A stretch of DNA of 64,000 bases from contig NZ_CP151657.1 in the NCBI RefSeq assembly GCF_038405225.1, positions 2,170,001 through 2,234,000 of the forward strand. Direction: 5' to 3'. Positions 39,438 through 49,163 of this stretch are shown here, in pieces (the stretch's first letter is position 1; every line of letters starts with the position of its first letter). Source of the stretch: Arthrobacter citreus. Lineage in GTDB: Bacteria; Actinomycetota; Actinomycetes; Actinomycetales; Micrococcaceae. The translations under genes and the position numbers were made by a program. Below the pieces are notes generated by a model. The model saw only the letters and a list, made by a program, of their open reading frames with translations, was not told the origin of the DNA and ran no database searches.

Positions 39438-41162
39438 GTGACCCAACAGACTCCTTCATCAGATCCCCTGTCCTTCGGCAGCGCGCAGTACCGCCAGCCG
39501 ACCGCCATCGACGCCGTCGCCGATGCCTTCACCGAGACTCTGCTGCAGCTGGATCCCTCCCTCGCCACATCCCTGGGTATTCCGGGGTATGAGACCGAAT
39601 ACGCCGATTACTCGCCCGCGGGCCAGGAATCCGGAGCCGAAGCCATCCGCGAGACGCTGGAACGGCTCGACGGGCTGCAGCCGGCCGACGACGTCGACCG
39701 CGTTACCCTCGATGCGATGCACGAGCGCCTCGGCCTGGCACTGGAAATCCATGAGTCCGGCTGGAACCTCTCGGACCTGAACAACATTGCCTCCCCCGCG
39801 CAGGAAATCCGTTCGATCTTCGACCTCATGCCCACCGCCACGGTGGAGGACTGGCAGAACATCTGCGGCCGGCTGAATAACGTTGATGACGCAGTCTCGG
39901 GCTACATCACCTCACTGCGCGCCGGCAAGGAGCGCGGCCTGCTGCCCGCAAGCCGCCAGGTCCAGATCGTCATGGAACAGACCGCCAAGTACGCCGAGGA
40001 CGGCGGCTTCTTCGACGACTACGCCGCCAAGGCCGCACTGTCCGGCGGCGAATCCCTTCCGGACAAGCTGGCCGCAGAGGTGCGCGCCGCCGCCGAATCC
40101 GCCCGTGCCGCCTACCGCAGCCTTGCCGCATTCCTGGAATCCGAGCTGCTGCCCGCTGCCCCTGAAAAGGACGCCGTCGGCAAGGACCGCTACGCCCTGA
40201 TGTCCCGCCTGTTCCTGGGTTCGGCCGTGGACCTGGAGGAGACCTACCAGTGGGGCGTGGAGGAACTGGACCGCATCATCGCCGAGCAGGAGGCCGTTGC
40301 CGAACAGATCAAGCCCGGCGCCACCGTCGAGGAGGCCATGGCGATCCTGGACGAAGATCCCGAGCGGCAGCTGCACGGCACCGCTGAACTGCAGGCCTGG
40401 ATGCAGGGCCTGGCCGACCGCGCCGTCGCCGACCTGGCCGGAACCCACTTCGAGATCAACGGCCCGATGCGGCAGATCGAGTGCATGATCGCTCCCACGC
40501 AGGAGGGCGGCATCTACTACACCGGCCCCAGCGACGACTTTTCCCGCCCGGGCCGCATGTGGTGGTCCGTTCCCGCCGGCGAGGACACCTTCACCACGTG
40601 GAAGGAAACCACCACCGTTTATCACGAGGGTGTTCCCGGCCACCACCTGCAGATTGCGACGGCGACGGCCGCCCGCGGGCTGCTGAACAACTGGCGCCGC
40701 AACATCTGCTGGGTCTCAGGCCACGGCGAGGGCTGGGCGCTGTACGCCGAGCGGCTGATGGACGAGCTGGGCTACCTCAGCGATCCCGGCGACAAGATGG
40801 GCATGCTCGACGCCCAGCGCATGCGCGCCGCCCGCGTGGTCTTCGACATCGGCGTCCACCTGGAGCTGGAGATCCCCGAGCGCTGGGGCTCCGGCACCTG
40901 GACGGCGGATAAGGGGTATGAGTTCCTGCGGAAGAACCTTGCCATCTCCGAGGGGCAGCTGAACTTCGAGTTCACCCGCTACCTCGGCTGGCCCGGGCAG
41001 GCTCCGGCCTACAAGCTGGGCCAGCGGCTCTGGGAGCAGATCCGGGACGAAGTCCGCAGCCGCGAGGGTGAGGACTTTGACCAGAAGGACTTCCACACCC
41101 GCGCCCTGGCCCTGGGGTCCGTAGGTCTGGACACCCTGCGGCGGGCGCTGCTGGACGCATAA
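39438..41162 (+). CDS. DUF885 family protein
   Basis: 574 residues. The HExxH-like block TTVYHEGVPGHHLQIATA and the downstream SGHGEGWALYAERLMDELGY are the defining DUF885 motifs, which suggest a zinc-dependent hydrolase fold; the substrate is not known. There is no signal peptide, so it should be cytoplasmic. The GTG start has TAGGCT exactly 6 nt upstream and no Shine-Dalgarno sequence, so the transcript is probably leaderless. Confidence 0.9.
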   Translation: MTQQTPSSDPLSFGSAQYRQPTAIDAVADAFTETLLQLDPSLATSLGIPGYETEYADYSPAGQESGAEAIRETLERLDGLQPADDVDRVTLDAMHERLGLALEIHESGWNLSDLNNIASPAQEIRSIFDLMPTATVEDWQNICGRLNNVDDAVSGYITSLRAGKERGLLPASRQVQIVMEQTAKYAEDGGFFDDYAAKAALSGGESLPDKLAAEVRAAAESARAAYRSLAAFLESELLPAAPEKDAVGKDRYALMSRLFLGSAVDLEETYQWGVEELDRIIAEQEAVAEQIKPGATVEEAMAILDEDPERQLHGTAELQAWMQGLADRAVADLAGTHFEINGPMRQIECMIAPTQEGGIYYTGPSDDFSRPGRMWWSVPAGEDTFTTWKETTTVYHEGVPGHHLQIATATAARGLLNNWRRNICWVSGHGEGWALYAERLMDELGYLSDPGDKMGMLDAQRMRAARVVFDIGVHLELEIPERWGSGTWTADKGYEFLRKNLAISEGQLNFEFTRYLGWPGQAPAYKLGQRLWEQIRDEVRSREGEDFDQKDFHTRALALGSVGLDTLRRALLDA

Positions 41163-41205
41163 CCCAGCAGTCTCAAGGGACATTGATCACAGTGTTCCAG
41201 GGAAT

Positions 41206-41256
41206 AACCCCCGGGGTGCGGCGACTGGCCGCCACATTCCGGGGGTTTTGCCTTTC
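41206..41256 (+). terminator. Terminator after the DUF885 gene
   Basis: AACCCCCGG pairs with CCGGGGGTT (9 bp) over a loop that itself contains GGCG and CGCC segments, followed by TTGCCTTTC on the plus strand. Confidence 0.75.
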
Positions 41257-41342
41257 TGCGGCGCGGAATGCGCTGCGGGCTCCACGTAATATTTCGCAAT
41301 AGGCAATCTTCTCTGATAAGCGGCGCGGTCTAGTATTTTCAA

Positions 41343-42890
41343 GTGACCTCACAGACTTCCTCCCCCAAGACCTTCACCGGCCGCAGGCTGCCCCGGTGGG
41401 CTACTGCCTTCGGACCGCAGATCATTGCCGCCCTCGTGGCGGGCCTGCTGCTGGGCCTGTTGGCCAAGAGCATGGGTACTGTCGGCGACGGCGAGCCCAA
41501 CTGGCTGACCACCACCCTGAACACCATCGGCACGAGCTACGTCTCGCTGCTGAAGGCCGCCGTCGTACCCCTGATCTTCACCGCCGTAGTCAGCTCCATT
41601 GCCAACCTGCGCGCCGTCTCCAACGCCGCACGGCTGGCATGGCAGACCCTGCTCTGGTTCGCGATCACGGCTCTGATCAGTGTGGTCATCGGCATCCTGC
41701 TGGGCGTCATCCTGCAGCCGGGCAACACCTCAAACGTTCCTGAGAAGGAATTTACGGGCAGCCAGGGCAGCTGGGTAGGATTCCTCACCGGTCTGGTGCC
41801 GGGCAACTTCCTCGGCCTGGGCGCCAGCTCCAAGGTTGCCGAGAGCGGTGATGTCAGCACCAGCATCAGCTTCAATGTGCTCCAGATCCTGGTCATCGCC
41901 ATCGCCGTCGGCATTGCCGCCCTGAAGGTGGGCAAGCCCGCTGAACCGTTCCTGGCCCTGAATGCGTCGGCTCTGGCCGTCATCCAGAAGGTTCTGTGGT
42001 GGATCATCCGCCTCGCCCCGGTGGGCACCATCGGCCTGATCGGCACCGCCGTGGCCACCTACGGCTGGGACACCATCGGTTCGCTGGGCATGTTTGCCGT
42101 GACCATCTACATCGGCCTGTTCCTGGTCCTGTTTGTTGTCTACCCGGTCCTGATCAAGGCGCACGGCCTGTCCGTCCGCCAGTGGTTCTCCGGCGCCTGG
42201 CCCGCCATCCAGCTGGCCTTCGTCTCCCGCTCCTCGGTGGGAACCCTGCCGCTGACCCAGCGGGTCACGGAGCGCAACCTCGGCGTCTCCCGCGCCTACG
42301 CCTCCTTCGCCGTGCCGCTGGGCGCCACCACCAAGATGGACGGCTGCGCCTCGATCTACCCGGCCGTCTCCGCGATCTTCGTGGCACAGTTCTTCGGCAT
42401 CGATCTGGGCTTCACCGATTACCTGCTGATCGCCCTCGTGTCGGTGCTGGGCTCGGCCGCAACCGCCGGAACCACCGGCGCCGTCGTCATGCTGACCCTG
42501 ACGCTGTCCACCCTGGGCCTGCCGCTGGCCGGCGTGGGCCTGCTGCTCGCCATCGACCCGATCCTGGACATGGGCCGCACCGCGGTCAACGTGGCCGGAC
42601 AGACCGTGGTCCCGGCGATCGTCGCCAAGCGCAACGGCCTGCTGGACCTGGCCATGTACAACGCCAAGCGCAACGGCGATCCGTTCGCCGACGACTCCTC
42701 CGAGGTTGAGGTGCCGGTGCTGGTTCCGGCCGGCGCTTCGGCTCGTGCCGAGGGTGCCGAGGGTGCCGCTACGGATGGAACGACTACCGCCGCTGCTGAC
42801 GGAACTCCTGTCGCTGGCATCAACCGTCCGGGAGCAGACGGAGGCGCGCGCGCAACCGATGCGGCGCCGTCGTCTTCCAACAAGCGCTAA
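41343..42890 (+). CDS. Dicarboxylate/amino acid:cation symporter (DAACS family)
   Basis: 515 residues. The core of eight membrane segments with two hairpin loops is seen. Hairpin 1 carries SRSSVGTLPLT and the later TM7 motif is GATTKMDGCASIYP (usually NMDGT); TM8 has DPILDMGRTAVNVAGQ with the substrate-contacting Asp and Arg. It transports C4-dicarboxylates or acidic/neutral amino acids with Na+ or H+; the substrate is not settled. A long Ala/Gly/Pro/Ser tail (about 460-515) is atypical. TAGTAT lies 6 nt upstream of the GTG start, suggesting a leaderless mRNA. Confidence 0.9.
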   Translation: MTSQTSSPKTFTGRRLPRWATAFGPQIIAALVAGLLLGLLAKSMGTVGDGEPNWLTTTLNTIGTSYVSLLKAAVVPLIFTAVVSSIANLRAVSNAARLAWQTLLWFAITALISVVIGILLGVILQPGNTSNVPEKEFTGSQGSWVGFLTGLVPGNFLGLGASSKVAESGDVSTSISFNVLQILVIAIAVGIAALKVGKPAEPFLALNASALAVIQKVLWWIIRLAPVGTIGLIGTAVATYGWDTIGSLGMFAVTIYIGLFLVLFVVYPVLIKAHGLSVRQWFSGAWPAIQLAFVSRSSVGTLPLTQRVTERNLGVSRAYASFAVPLGATTKMDGCASIYPAVSAIFVAQFFGIDLGFTDYLLIALVSVLGSAATAGTTGAVVMLTLTLSTLGLPLAGVGLLLAIDPILDMGRTAVNVAGQTVVPAIVAKRNGLLDLAMYNAKRNGDPFADDSSEVEVPVLVPAGASARAEGAEGAATDGTTTAAADGTPVAGINRPGADGGARATDAAPSSSNKR

Positions 42891-42910
42891 TCCCGCTGCA
42901 CTGCCTCTCG

Positions 42911-42967
42911 AAGGCCGCTCCGGATGTCCGGGGCGGCCTTTGTGCTGCCGGGGCGGCCTTCGTGCTG
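42911..42967 (+). terminator. Terminator after the symporter, with a 20-bp tandem duplication
   Basis: AAGGCCGC (42911-42918) pairs with GCGGCCTT (42933-42940) and is followed by TTTG. The right arm is part of a 20-bp unit, CCGGGGCGGCCTTTGTGCTG (42928-42947), that is repeated directly at 42948-42967 with one change. Confidence 0.7.
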
Positions 42968-43002
42968 TCCGGGCGCTCCCGCGGGCGCACTAGGCTGGAG
43001 GG

Positions 43003-43635
43003 GTGACTGACCTGAACCTGATCCTCGCTTCCGCCTCCCCCGCCCGCACCAAGTTGCTGACCAACGCGGGAATCGCCCATTCCGTGCTCGTGTCCGACGT
43101 CGACGAAGACGCCGTGACCGCCCGCTACGGCCTGACCGATCCGCACGACACCGCCCTGCTGCTCGCCCGTGCCAAGGCCGAAGCGGTGGCCTCACTGCCC
43201 GAGGCTGACGGCGCCCTGGTCATCGGCTGCGACTCGGTCTTCGAGTTCGACGGCGAGGCGCACGGCAAGCCGTGGGAGCCCGAAGTTGCCCGTGAACGGA
43301 TCCGCCGGATGAGCGGCCACGTGGGCGTGCTGCACACCGGCCACTGGCTGGTGGACTGCCGGGATACCGACGACGACGGGTCGGGTGCAACGCTCGGCGG
43401 CGTCAGCTCCGCGTCGGTCCACTTTGCGAAGCTGACCGACGAGGAAATCGATGCCTATGTTGCAACCGGCGAGCCGCTTCAGGTGGCCGGTTCCTTCACG
43501 ATCGATTCCCTTGGCGGCGCCTTCATCGAGAAGGTCGACGGTGATCCGCATGCCGTCGTCGGGCTCTCCGTGTCGATGCTCCGCGAGCTGCTCGCCAGTG
43601 CCGGTGTGAAGATCACGGACCTCTGGGACCGGTAA
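43003..43635 (+). CDS. maf: Nucleoside triphosphate pyrophosphatase, Maf family
   Basis: 210 residues. The N-terminal LILASASPARTKLLTNAGI signature, the catalytic VIGCDSVFEFDG and the KAEAVASL region are typical of Maf, which hydrolyses non-canonical or modified nucleoside triphosphates. The GTG start follows GGAGGG, and TAGGCT is 6 nt upstream. The gene stands in the acc cluster, the same position as maf (Rv3282) in mycobacteria. Confidence 0.93.
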   Translation: MTDLNLILASASPARTKLLTNAGIAHSVLVSDVDEDAVTARYGLTDPHDTALLLARAKAEAVASLPEADGALVIGCDSVFEFDGEAHGKPWEPEVARERIRRMSGHVGVLHTGHWLVDCRDTDDDGSGATLGGVSSASVHFAKLTDEEIDAYVATGEPLQVAGSFTIDSLGGAFIEKVDGDPHAVVGLSVSMLRELLASAGVKITDLWDR

Positions 43636-43695
43636 TTCCGCTTTCCTCTGAAGTCCCTAGGTTTATCTGATGTCCCAAGTCTGGTGGCGGGCGCC

Positions 43696-44079
43696 AAGCC
43701 CCTGATCTGCACAATAGATCCACCCCGGGGCCGGCTGACCCCACAAACGTCATCCTTCGTGCAGATAACGGGCCATCAGCACCGTCCGAGCAATCCTTCG
43801 GACAGATAACGGGACATCAAAACATCCTTCGGGCACATAACGGGACCAAGACCCCGAAAAACGCTTTTTTGAGCCTCTGATCTGCACGAAGGATTCCGGG
43901 AAAGCCCCTGATCTGCACAATGGATCCACCCCGGGGTCGGCAGACCCCTCAAACGTCATCCTTCGCGCAGATAACGGCCCATCAGCACCGTCCCAGCGAT
44001 CGTTCGTGCAGATAACGGGCCATCAGCACCGTCCAAGCGATCCTTCGTGCACATACCTGGGCCATCACCACCGATTGAA
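43696..44079. repeat. Repeat array with palindromic element, copy 2, and 41-bp tandem units
   Basis: Nine cores of the GTGCAGATAACGGG family are seen. Forward copies are at 43759, 43800, 43831, 43965, 44006 and 44047; reverse copies at 43705, 43880 and 43911. Forward copies 43759-43800 and 43965-44006-44047 are exactly 41 bp apart, sharing ATCAGCACCGTCC in between. A 105-bp segment (43696-43800) is directly repeated at 43902-44006 with only a few changes. The boxes 43800, 43831, 43880 and 43911 keep the 31/57/31 layout of the elements at 13946 and 49211. No coding sequence is seen between maf and the convergent gene at 44093. Confidence 0.9.
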
Positions 44080-44092
44080 GCCGGTACCCTGC

Positions 44093-45049
44093 TCAGCCGG
44101 GGTTCCTTGAGTTTGGGGTTGGACGCCAGCCGCCTAGAACCAAACCACGACGAACTTTGTCCACGACAAACTCCTTGCCCCGCCGGAAATCGTCCCGGGC
44201 AATCTTCACCTGAATCCACCCTGCTTCTGCGGTTGCCAGATCCCGCTGATGGTCGCTGGCCTGCTGCTCCGGAGTCAGGTGGTGTCCGCCGTCGTACTCC
44301 AGGCAGGTGCGAAAACGTGCGCAGGCAAGATCCGTCCACACCACCGGCAGCCCTCTCCTGTCCGTGATGGGGAAGTTCGGGACAAACTCGGGCAGCCCGG
44401 CGTGATGAAGCAGCAGCCGCAGCCAGGATTCCGGCGGCGAGTCCACCCCCACGCGCACCAGTCCGAGTGCGGCACGGGACGGTTGAAGGTTCGGCAGCCA
44501 CCGTTTGGACTCCACATAGGCGGTCAACTCCGCCAGAGAAAAAATGGACTGCCGGGGCGGACCGAACGAACGGCGGTACTCGCTGACAATATGGTCCCCG
44601 GCGACAACCAGCTCGTCCAGGGTGAGCAGGCCAGCCAAGTCCAGCCAGGTCCGTGCCACTGACGTCACCTGAATTCCGGCGACCGGCATAACCTCGGAAG
44701 CGTCAAGGGCGAGCCGGTGGCCCTGGACGCCGCGCCGCCGTGGTGCTGCCTCAGTGGGTGGTCTGCTCAGATGAATGGCCGCGTCAGTTTCCAGCCGGGC
44801 GGGCAGCGGTAAGTTGTGGATCCGGGCTGCCGTCGTATGGCTGACCACCACCCCGGGGAGGAGCACCACGTACGGTCGGCAGCGGTCGATCAGCGTCGGT
44901 TCGGCTCCGTGCGGCACTCGGATCGCCCGGCTCGATACGGCAAGATCCCTGCCCCGCAGCCGGTCCCGCGTCAGTCCGGCAGCCAGTCCTTGCGGCAGGG
45001 TGAAGGGCAGGGTCAGAGGGGGCGGCAGTGGACGACGTCGGGCAGGCAT
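44093..45049 (-). CDS. AbiEi-like / DUF559 nuclease-fold protein
   Basis: 318 residues from the ATG at 45049; a GTG five codons upstream is possible. The N-terminal region (about 25-130) has a helix-rich domain with VVVSHTTAARIHNLPLPARL, as in AbiEi antitoxin-like proteins. The C-terminal part has a very-short-patch-repair/DUF559 type pattern: ESWLRLLLHHAGLPEFVPNF, then WTDLACARFRTCLEYDGGHH and QRDLATAEAGWIQVKIARDD, giving candidate catalytic Glu/Asp residues. These proteins are widespread in actinobacteria; nuclease activity is inferred. The stop lies immediately next to the repeat array. Confidence 0.75.
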   Translation of the reverse strand: MPARRRPLPPPLTLPFTLPQGLAAGLTRDRLRGRDLAVSSRAIRVPHGAEPTLIDRCRPYVVLLPGVVVSHTTAARIHNLPLPARLETDAAIHLSRPPTEAAPRRRGVQGHRLALDASEVMPVAGIQVTSVARTWLDLAGLLTLDELVVAGDHIVSEYRRSFGPPRQSIFSLAELTAYVESKRWLPNLQPSRAALGLVRVGVDSPPESWLRLLLHHAGLPEFVPNFPITDRRGLPVVWTDLACARFRTCLEYDGGHHLTPEQQASDHQRDLATAEAGWIQVKIARDDFRRGKEFVVDKVRRGLVLGGWRPTPNSRNPG

Positions 45050-45127
45050 GCCTCTATTAGGCACCGTTTAGGCCGGCTGCAGGGGTTATCCACAGGCGCC
45101 GGACTCCTCAAGCTCCGGACGACAGCT

Positions 45128-45436
45128 TCAGGAGCTGCGGGTGTTCCTCTGAGCCTGGCCGCCGACCCTCCGGGCGCCTTCGTTGTGCCGCATGACCAGC
45201 GAGGCACCGACCAGGGCCGCGGAGAATGGCACGCAGAACTGCACCAGGAGGGAATAGACGGTCGACACCGTCATGCCCACGGGTGCCACCACCCACAGCT
45301 GCGTCGTGGATGCGGAAACGCCTCCCACACCGAAATTCCCGATGATGATTGGACCCAGAACAATCAGCGCTGCCCCCGTGATTCCCAGGACGACGCCGAC
45401 CCGCATGACGGTGCTCGAAAGCGAACGTTCAGACAT
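45128..45436 (-). CDS. Small two-TM membrane protein
   Basis: 102 residues from the ATG at 45436, which has GAGGAG upstream; the long frame extension to 45625 is low-complexity and unsupported. Hydrophobic segments lie at about 12-35 (VGVVLGITGAALIVLGPIII) and 50-80 (WVVAPVGMTVSTVYSLLVQF). The end is basic (RRVGGQAQRNTRSS). No family is recognised. Confidence 0.7.
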   Translation of the reverse strand: MSERSLSSTVMRVGVVLGITGAALIVLGPIIIGNFGVGGVSASTTQLWVVAPVGMTVSTVYSLLVQFCVPFSAALVGASLVMRHNEGARRVGGQAQRNTRSS

Positions 45437-45655
45437 GACACTCCTCTGGTAGCTGGCCGGACTTGTCCGCTCAGCCAACCACACTTCGTCCCCGTACGGT
45501 CCTGCGCGGGAACGGCCTGTTGCACCGACGGCGATGCCCGGTCCCGGAACCACCCGCAACCCCGGTCCAGGAACCACCGGCGATCCAGCCCCCGGACCCG
45601 CCGCACGGACCGCCCTGAACCCCACCGGTGCAGACCGTCACGAAACACGCACGAG

Positions 45656-45672
45656 TTGTAGGGTCCCCACAA
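45656..45672. promoter_or_regulatory. Operator-like palindrome upstream of accC (gap 45437-45770)
   Basis: TTGTAGGGTCCCCACAA is palindromic with two mismatched pairs, and 14 of 17 positions match the site at 37362 before accD. It lies about 100 bp upstream of the ATG at 45771. A TAGGCT -10-like hexamer occurs at 45734. No other gene is seen in the 334-bp gap, although the 45540-45600 stretch contains two imperfect copies of a CCGGTCCnGGAACCACC unit. Confidence 0.65.
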
Positions 45673-45770
45673 CGAAATGCTTCTTCCCACGCACAAACAG
45701 CACGCAATATGGCCGGAGACCACAAAACCGCGCTAGGCTCCGAAGAGATCAAAAGGAGCCAGTGCATTCA

Positions 45771-47615
45771 ATGAGCCAGTTCAACCCCGCGCCCGCCGGC
45801 GACCAGCAGCACACACAGCAGAGCCGCACCATCACCAAAGTCCTGATCGCCAACCGCGGCGAAATCGCAGTTCGCGTCATCCGGGCCGCCCGCGACGAGG
45901 GCCTGACTTCGGTTGCTGTCTACGCCGATCCGGACCGCGATGCACTGCACGTCCGCCTCGCCGATGAGGCCTACTCCCTGGGCGGCAGCACGGCTGCCGA
46001 GTCCTACCTGGACATGGGCAAGATCCTCGACGCCGCCCGCAAGTCCGGCGCCGACGCCATTCACCCGGGCTACGGTTTCCTCTCCGAGAACGCCGAGTTT
46101 GCCCAGCGCGTCATCGACGCCGGCCTGACCTGGATTGGCCCGTCCCCGCACGCCATTTCCCAGCTCGGTGACAAGGTGCAGGCCCGCCATATCGCCGCGA
46201 AGGTTGGCGCACCGCTGGTTCCCGGCACCGCCGATCCGGTGAAGAATGCCCAGGAGGTCCTTGACTTCGCTGACGCACACGGCCTGCCGCTGGCCATCAA
46301 GGCTGCCTTCGGCGGCGGCGGCCGCGGCATCAAGGTTGCCCGCACCCGCGCTGAAATCCCCGAAATGTTCGAGTCCGCCGTCCGCGAGGCCACGGCAGCC
46401 TTCGGCCGCGGCGAGTGCTTCATCGAGCGCTTCCTCGATGCCCCGCGGCATGTCGAAACCCAGTGCCTGGCCGACGCGCACGGCAACGTCGTCGTCGTCT
46501 CCACCCGCGACTGCTCGCTGCAGCGCCGCAACCAGAAGCTTGTGGAGGAGGCTCCCGCTCCGTTCCTGACCGAGGAGCAGAACGAGCGCCTGTACACGGC
46601 ATCCAAGGCGATCCTCCGCGAGGCCGGCTACCAGGGTGCGGGTACCTGCGAGTTCCTGGTCGGCACCGACGGGACCATCTCCTTCCTCGAGGTCAACACG
46701 CGGCTGCAGGTTGAGCATCCCGTGTCCGAGGAAGTCACAGGCCTTGACCTGGTCCGTGAGCAGTTCCGGCTGGCCCGCGGCGAAGAGCTCGGCTACGGCG
46801 ATCCCGAGATCCGCGGCCACTCCTTCGAGTTCCGCATCAACGGCGAAGATCCGGGCCGCAGCTTCATGCCCGCCCCCGGAACCGTGGACACCTTCAAGCT
46901 GCCCTCCGGCCCCGGCGTCCGCGTCGATTCCGGCATCGAGGCCGGCGAGACGGTTGGCGGCAACTTCGATTCGATGCTGGCCAAGCTGATCATCACCGGC
47001 GCCACCCGCGAGCAGGCACTGCAGCGCGCCCGCCGGGCCCTGGCCGAAATGGAAATCACCGGCATGCCCACCGTGCTGCCGTTCCACGCCGCTGTGGTCG
47101 CGCATCCCGATTTCGCCCCCGCGGCCGGCCCCTTCAGCGTCCACACGCGCTGGATCGAAACTGATTTCGTCAACGAGATCCCGGCCTGGTCGGGCGAGCA
47201 AAACACACGGCACGACGACGACGCCGGCAACCGCCAGCGCGTCACCGTTGAGGTGGGAGGCAAGCGGCTCGATGTCGTGCTGCCAGCCGGCCTGGGCGGA
47301 TCCGGAAATGGAAGCAACGGGTCCGGTCGCGGCGCCGGAGCCAACGGAAAGTCCCGCAAGTCATCCCGCACCCGCGGCGGAGCCAACCCGGCCGCCACCG
47401 GCGATGACCTGACGTCCCCGATGCAGGGCACCATCGTCAAGGTGGCCGTCCAGGAAGGCGCGCAGGTTTCCGAGGGCGATCTCGTCGTCGTACTCGAAGC
47501 CATGAAGATGGAGCAGCCGCTGACCGCGCACAAGTCCGGAACGGTCTCCGGGCTCAGCGCCCTCCCCGGCGCAACGGTTTCCGCCGGCGCAGTGATCGCC
47601 TCGATCCTGGACTAG
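45771..47615 (+). CDS. accC: Acyl-CoA carboxylase alpha subunit (biotin carboxylase plus BCCP)
   Basis: 614 residues. The biotin carboxylase half carries [17 protein letters not shown], the ATP-grasp loop [11 protein letters not shown], and the [10 protein letters not shown] and [14 protein letters not shown] blocks. After a Gly/Ser/Arg-rich linker (about 505-545) the C-terminus has the biotinyl domain with EAMKMEQ, the lysine modified by BirA. It is an AccA3-like fused subunit. The ATG at 45771 follows AGGAG, and the long upstream frame extension lacks support. With accD and accE it forms the acyl-CoA carboxylase feeding fatty acid or propionyl-CoA metabolism. Confidence 0.95.
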   Translation: MSQFNPAPAGDQQHTQQSRTITKVLIANRGEIAVRVIRAARDEGLTSVAVYADPDRDALHVRLADEAYSLGGSTAAESYLDMGKILDAARKSGADAIHPGYGFLSENAEFAQRVIDAGLTWIGPSPHAISQLGDKVQARHIAAKVGAPLVPGTADPVKNAQEVLDFADAHGLPLAIKAAFGGGGRGIKVARTRAEIPEMFESAVREATAAFGRGECFIERFLDAPRHVETQCLADAHGNVVVVSTRDCSLQRRNQKLVEEAPAPFLTEEQNERLYTASKAILREAGYQGAGTCEFLVGTDGTISFLEVNTRLQVEHPVSEEVTGLDLVREQFRLARGEELGYGDPEIRGHSFEFRINGEDPGRSFMPAPGTVDTFKLPSGPGVRVDSGIEAGETVGGNFDSMLAKLIITGATREQALQRARRALAEMEITGMPTVLPFHAAVVAHPDFAPAAGPFSVHTRWIETDFVNEIPAWSGEQNTRHDDDAGNRQRVTVEVGGKRLDVVLPAGLGGSGNGSNGSGRGAGANGKSRKSSRTRGGANPAATGDDLTSPMQGTIVKVAVQEGAQVSEGDLVVVLEAMKMEQPLTAHKSGTVSGLSALPGATVSAGAVIASILD

Positions 47616-47649
47616 GCTCAGCCGGACCCCAGAAGGTCCGCAAACGCCA

Positions 47650-47690
47650 AACGGCCCGATCCCCGCACTGCGGGGACCGGGCCGTTCTGC
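47650..47690. terminator. Bidirectional hairpin terminator after accC
   Basis: AACGGCCCG pairs with CGGGCCGTT (9 bp), with a further inner TCCCCGC / GCGGGGA pairing (7 bp) and one mismatched pair between. It lies between convergent accC and the MFS gene. Confidence 0.8.
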
Positions 47691-47705
47691 TTGTACTGGA
47701 GCCGC

Positions 47706-49109
47706 TTAGCTCGAGTGGTTCGCGTAGTCGACGTCCTTGGTGTCCTTGGTGACGAACAGCGCGATCAGCGTCAGCACCGCCATCGAGGACAGGTAGACGC
47801 CCACCAGCCACGGGCTTCCATCGGCCGCCTGCCACAGCGCCACGGCGATGAACGGAGCCACAGCGGCACCGAGGATGGAAGAGACGTTGTAGGCAATGGC
47901 CGAGCCGGTGTAACGCACGTTGGTCGGGAAAAGCTCCGGCAGCATGGCGCCCATCGGCCCGAAGGTCAGGCCCATCAGCGTGAAGCCGATGATCAGCAGG
48001 GCCATGACACCCACCGTTCCGCCGTCGAACAGCGGAGAGAAGGTGAAGCCGAAGACGAAGATACCGGCGGTGACAACCAGCAGCGTCTTGCGGCGGCCGA
48101 ACTTCTCGGCCAGCGGACCGGAGACGAGCGTGAAGATTCCAAAGAACACCACGCCGATGATCAGCATGATCAGGAAGTCGTTGCGGGCATAACCCAGGCC
48201 TGCGGCGAAGGTTTCCGGATCGAAGGCCTTACCGGCCTTTTCGGCTGCGGCGCGGGCCGCTTCCTCGCTCTTGGCGGCGGTGCCGTAGGAGAGCGTGAAC
48301 GTGGTCATCAGGTAGAACAGCACGTAGGTGGCCAGCATGATGAACGTGCCGGCAATCATCGGACGCCAGCTGTACTTAAACGCACGGCTCAGCGGCAGCT
48401 TGCTCACTTCACCGGAGTCCACAACCTTCTGGAAGGCCGGGGTCTCCACCAGCTTCAGCCGCACGTACAGGCCAATGATCACCATGACGGCGCTGGCCAG
48501 GAACGGAATGCGCCAGCCCCAGGAATCGAACTGATCGGCGTCCAGCTGGAAGCTCAGCAGCAGGAACAGGCCGTTGGCCAGGATGAACCCGATCGGCGCC
48601 CCCAGCTGCGGGAACGTTCCCCAGACGGCGCGCTTGTTGGCCGGCGCGTTCTCCGTTGCCAGCAGTGCGGCGCCGGACCATTCCCCGCCGAGCGCGAGTC
48701 CCTGGGCGAAGCGCAGTACCACCAGCATTGCCGGGGCCAGGATCGTCCAGCCGTCGACGGCGGTGGGCAGGCAGCCGATGAGGAAGGTTGCAATTCCCAT
48801 GGTCAGCAGCGATGCCACGAGGGTTCCCTTGCGGCCAACCTTGTCACCGAAGTGCCCAAAGATGATCGAACCCAGCGGGCGGGCAATGAACGCCACACCA
48901 AAGACGGCGAAGGAGCTCAGCAGCGCGGTGACGCCTTCGGCGTTCGGGAAGAAGAGGCGCGGGAACACGAGGACTGCGGCGGTGGCGTAGACGTAGAAGT
49001 CATAGAACTCAATGGAGGTTCCAACCAGGCTGGCAATGATCACCCGGCCCTTGGAGTTGGCCTTGGCCGGTGCCGATGCCGGCTCCGCGGAGGGATTCGT
49101 AGTAGACAT
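47706..49109 (-). CDS. MFS transporter, metabolite:H+ symporter (MHS) family
   Basis: 467 residues, 12 membrane segments. The loop 2-3 signature GHFGDKVGRKGT and the WGWRIPFLASAVMVIIGLYV region match the MHS family (ShiA, PcaT, KgtP and proline/betaine-type carriers). The substrate is an organic acid or osmolyte, not determined. The N-terminus is short and Ala-rich before TM1. Two direct-repeat operator half-sites lie upstream at 49164 and 49184. Confidence 0.9.
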   Translation of the reverse strand: MSTTNPSAEPASAPAKANSKGRVIIASLVGTSIEFYDFYVYATAAVLVFPRLFFPNAEGVTALLSSFAVFGVAFIARPLGSIIFGHFGDKVGRKGTLVASLLTMGIATFLIGCLPTAVDGWTILAPAMLVVLRFAQGLALGGEWSGAALLATENAPANKRAVWGTFPQLGAPIGFILANGLFLLLSFQLDADQFDSWGWRIPFLASAVMVIIGLYVRLKLVETPAFQKVVDSGEVSKLPLSRAFKYSWRPMIAGTFIMLATYVLFYLMTTFTLSYGTAAKSEEAARAAAEKAGKAFDPETFAAGLGYARNDFLIMLIIGVVFFGIFTLVSGPLAEKFGRRKTLLVVTAGIFVFGFTFSPLFDGGTVGVMALLIIGFTLMGLTFGPMGAMLPELFPTNVRYTGSAIAYNVSSILGAAVAPFIAVALWQAADGSPWLVGVYLSSMAVLTLIALFVTKDTKDVDYANHSS

Positions 49110-49163
49110 TTGGGGGTCTTTCGGAAGGTGGGAGTGACGTTCTCGACAATGTTAGGACTGCCG

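Noticed and set aside
43696-44079. CRISPR array
   Set aside because: Core copies alternate in orientation, the 41-bp units are themselves mostly repeat, the between-core sequence is shared rather than unique, and no cas gene is nearby.
45768-47213. 481-residue minus-strand frame over accC
   Set aside because: Shadow of the carboxylase alpha subunit.
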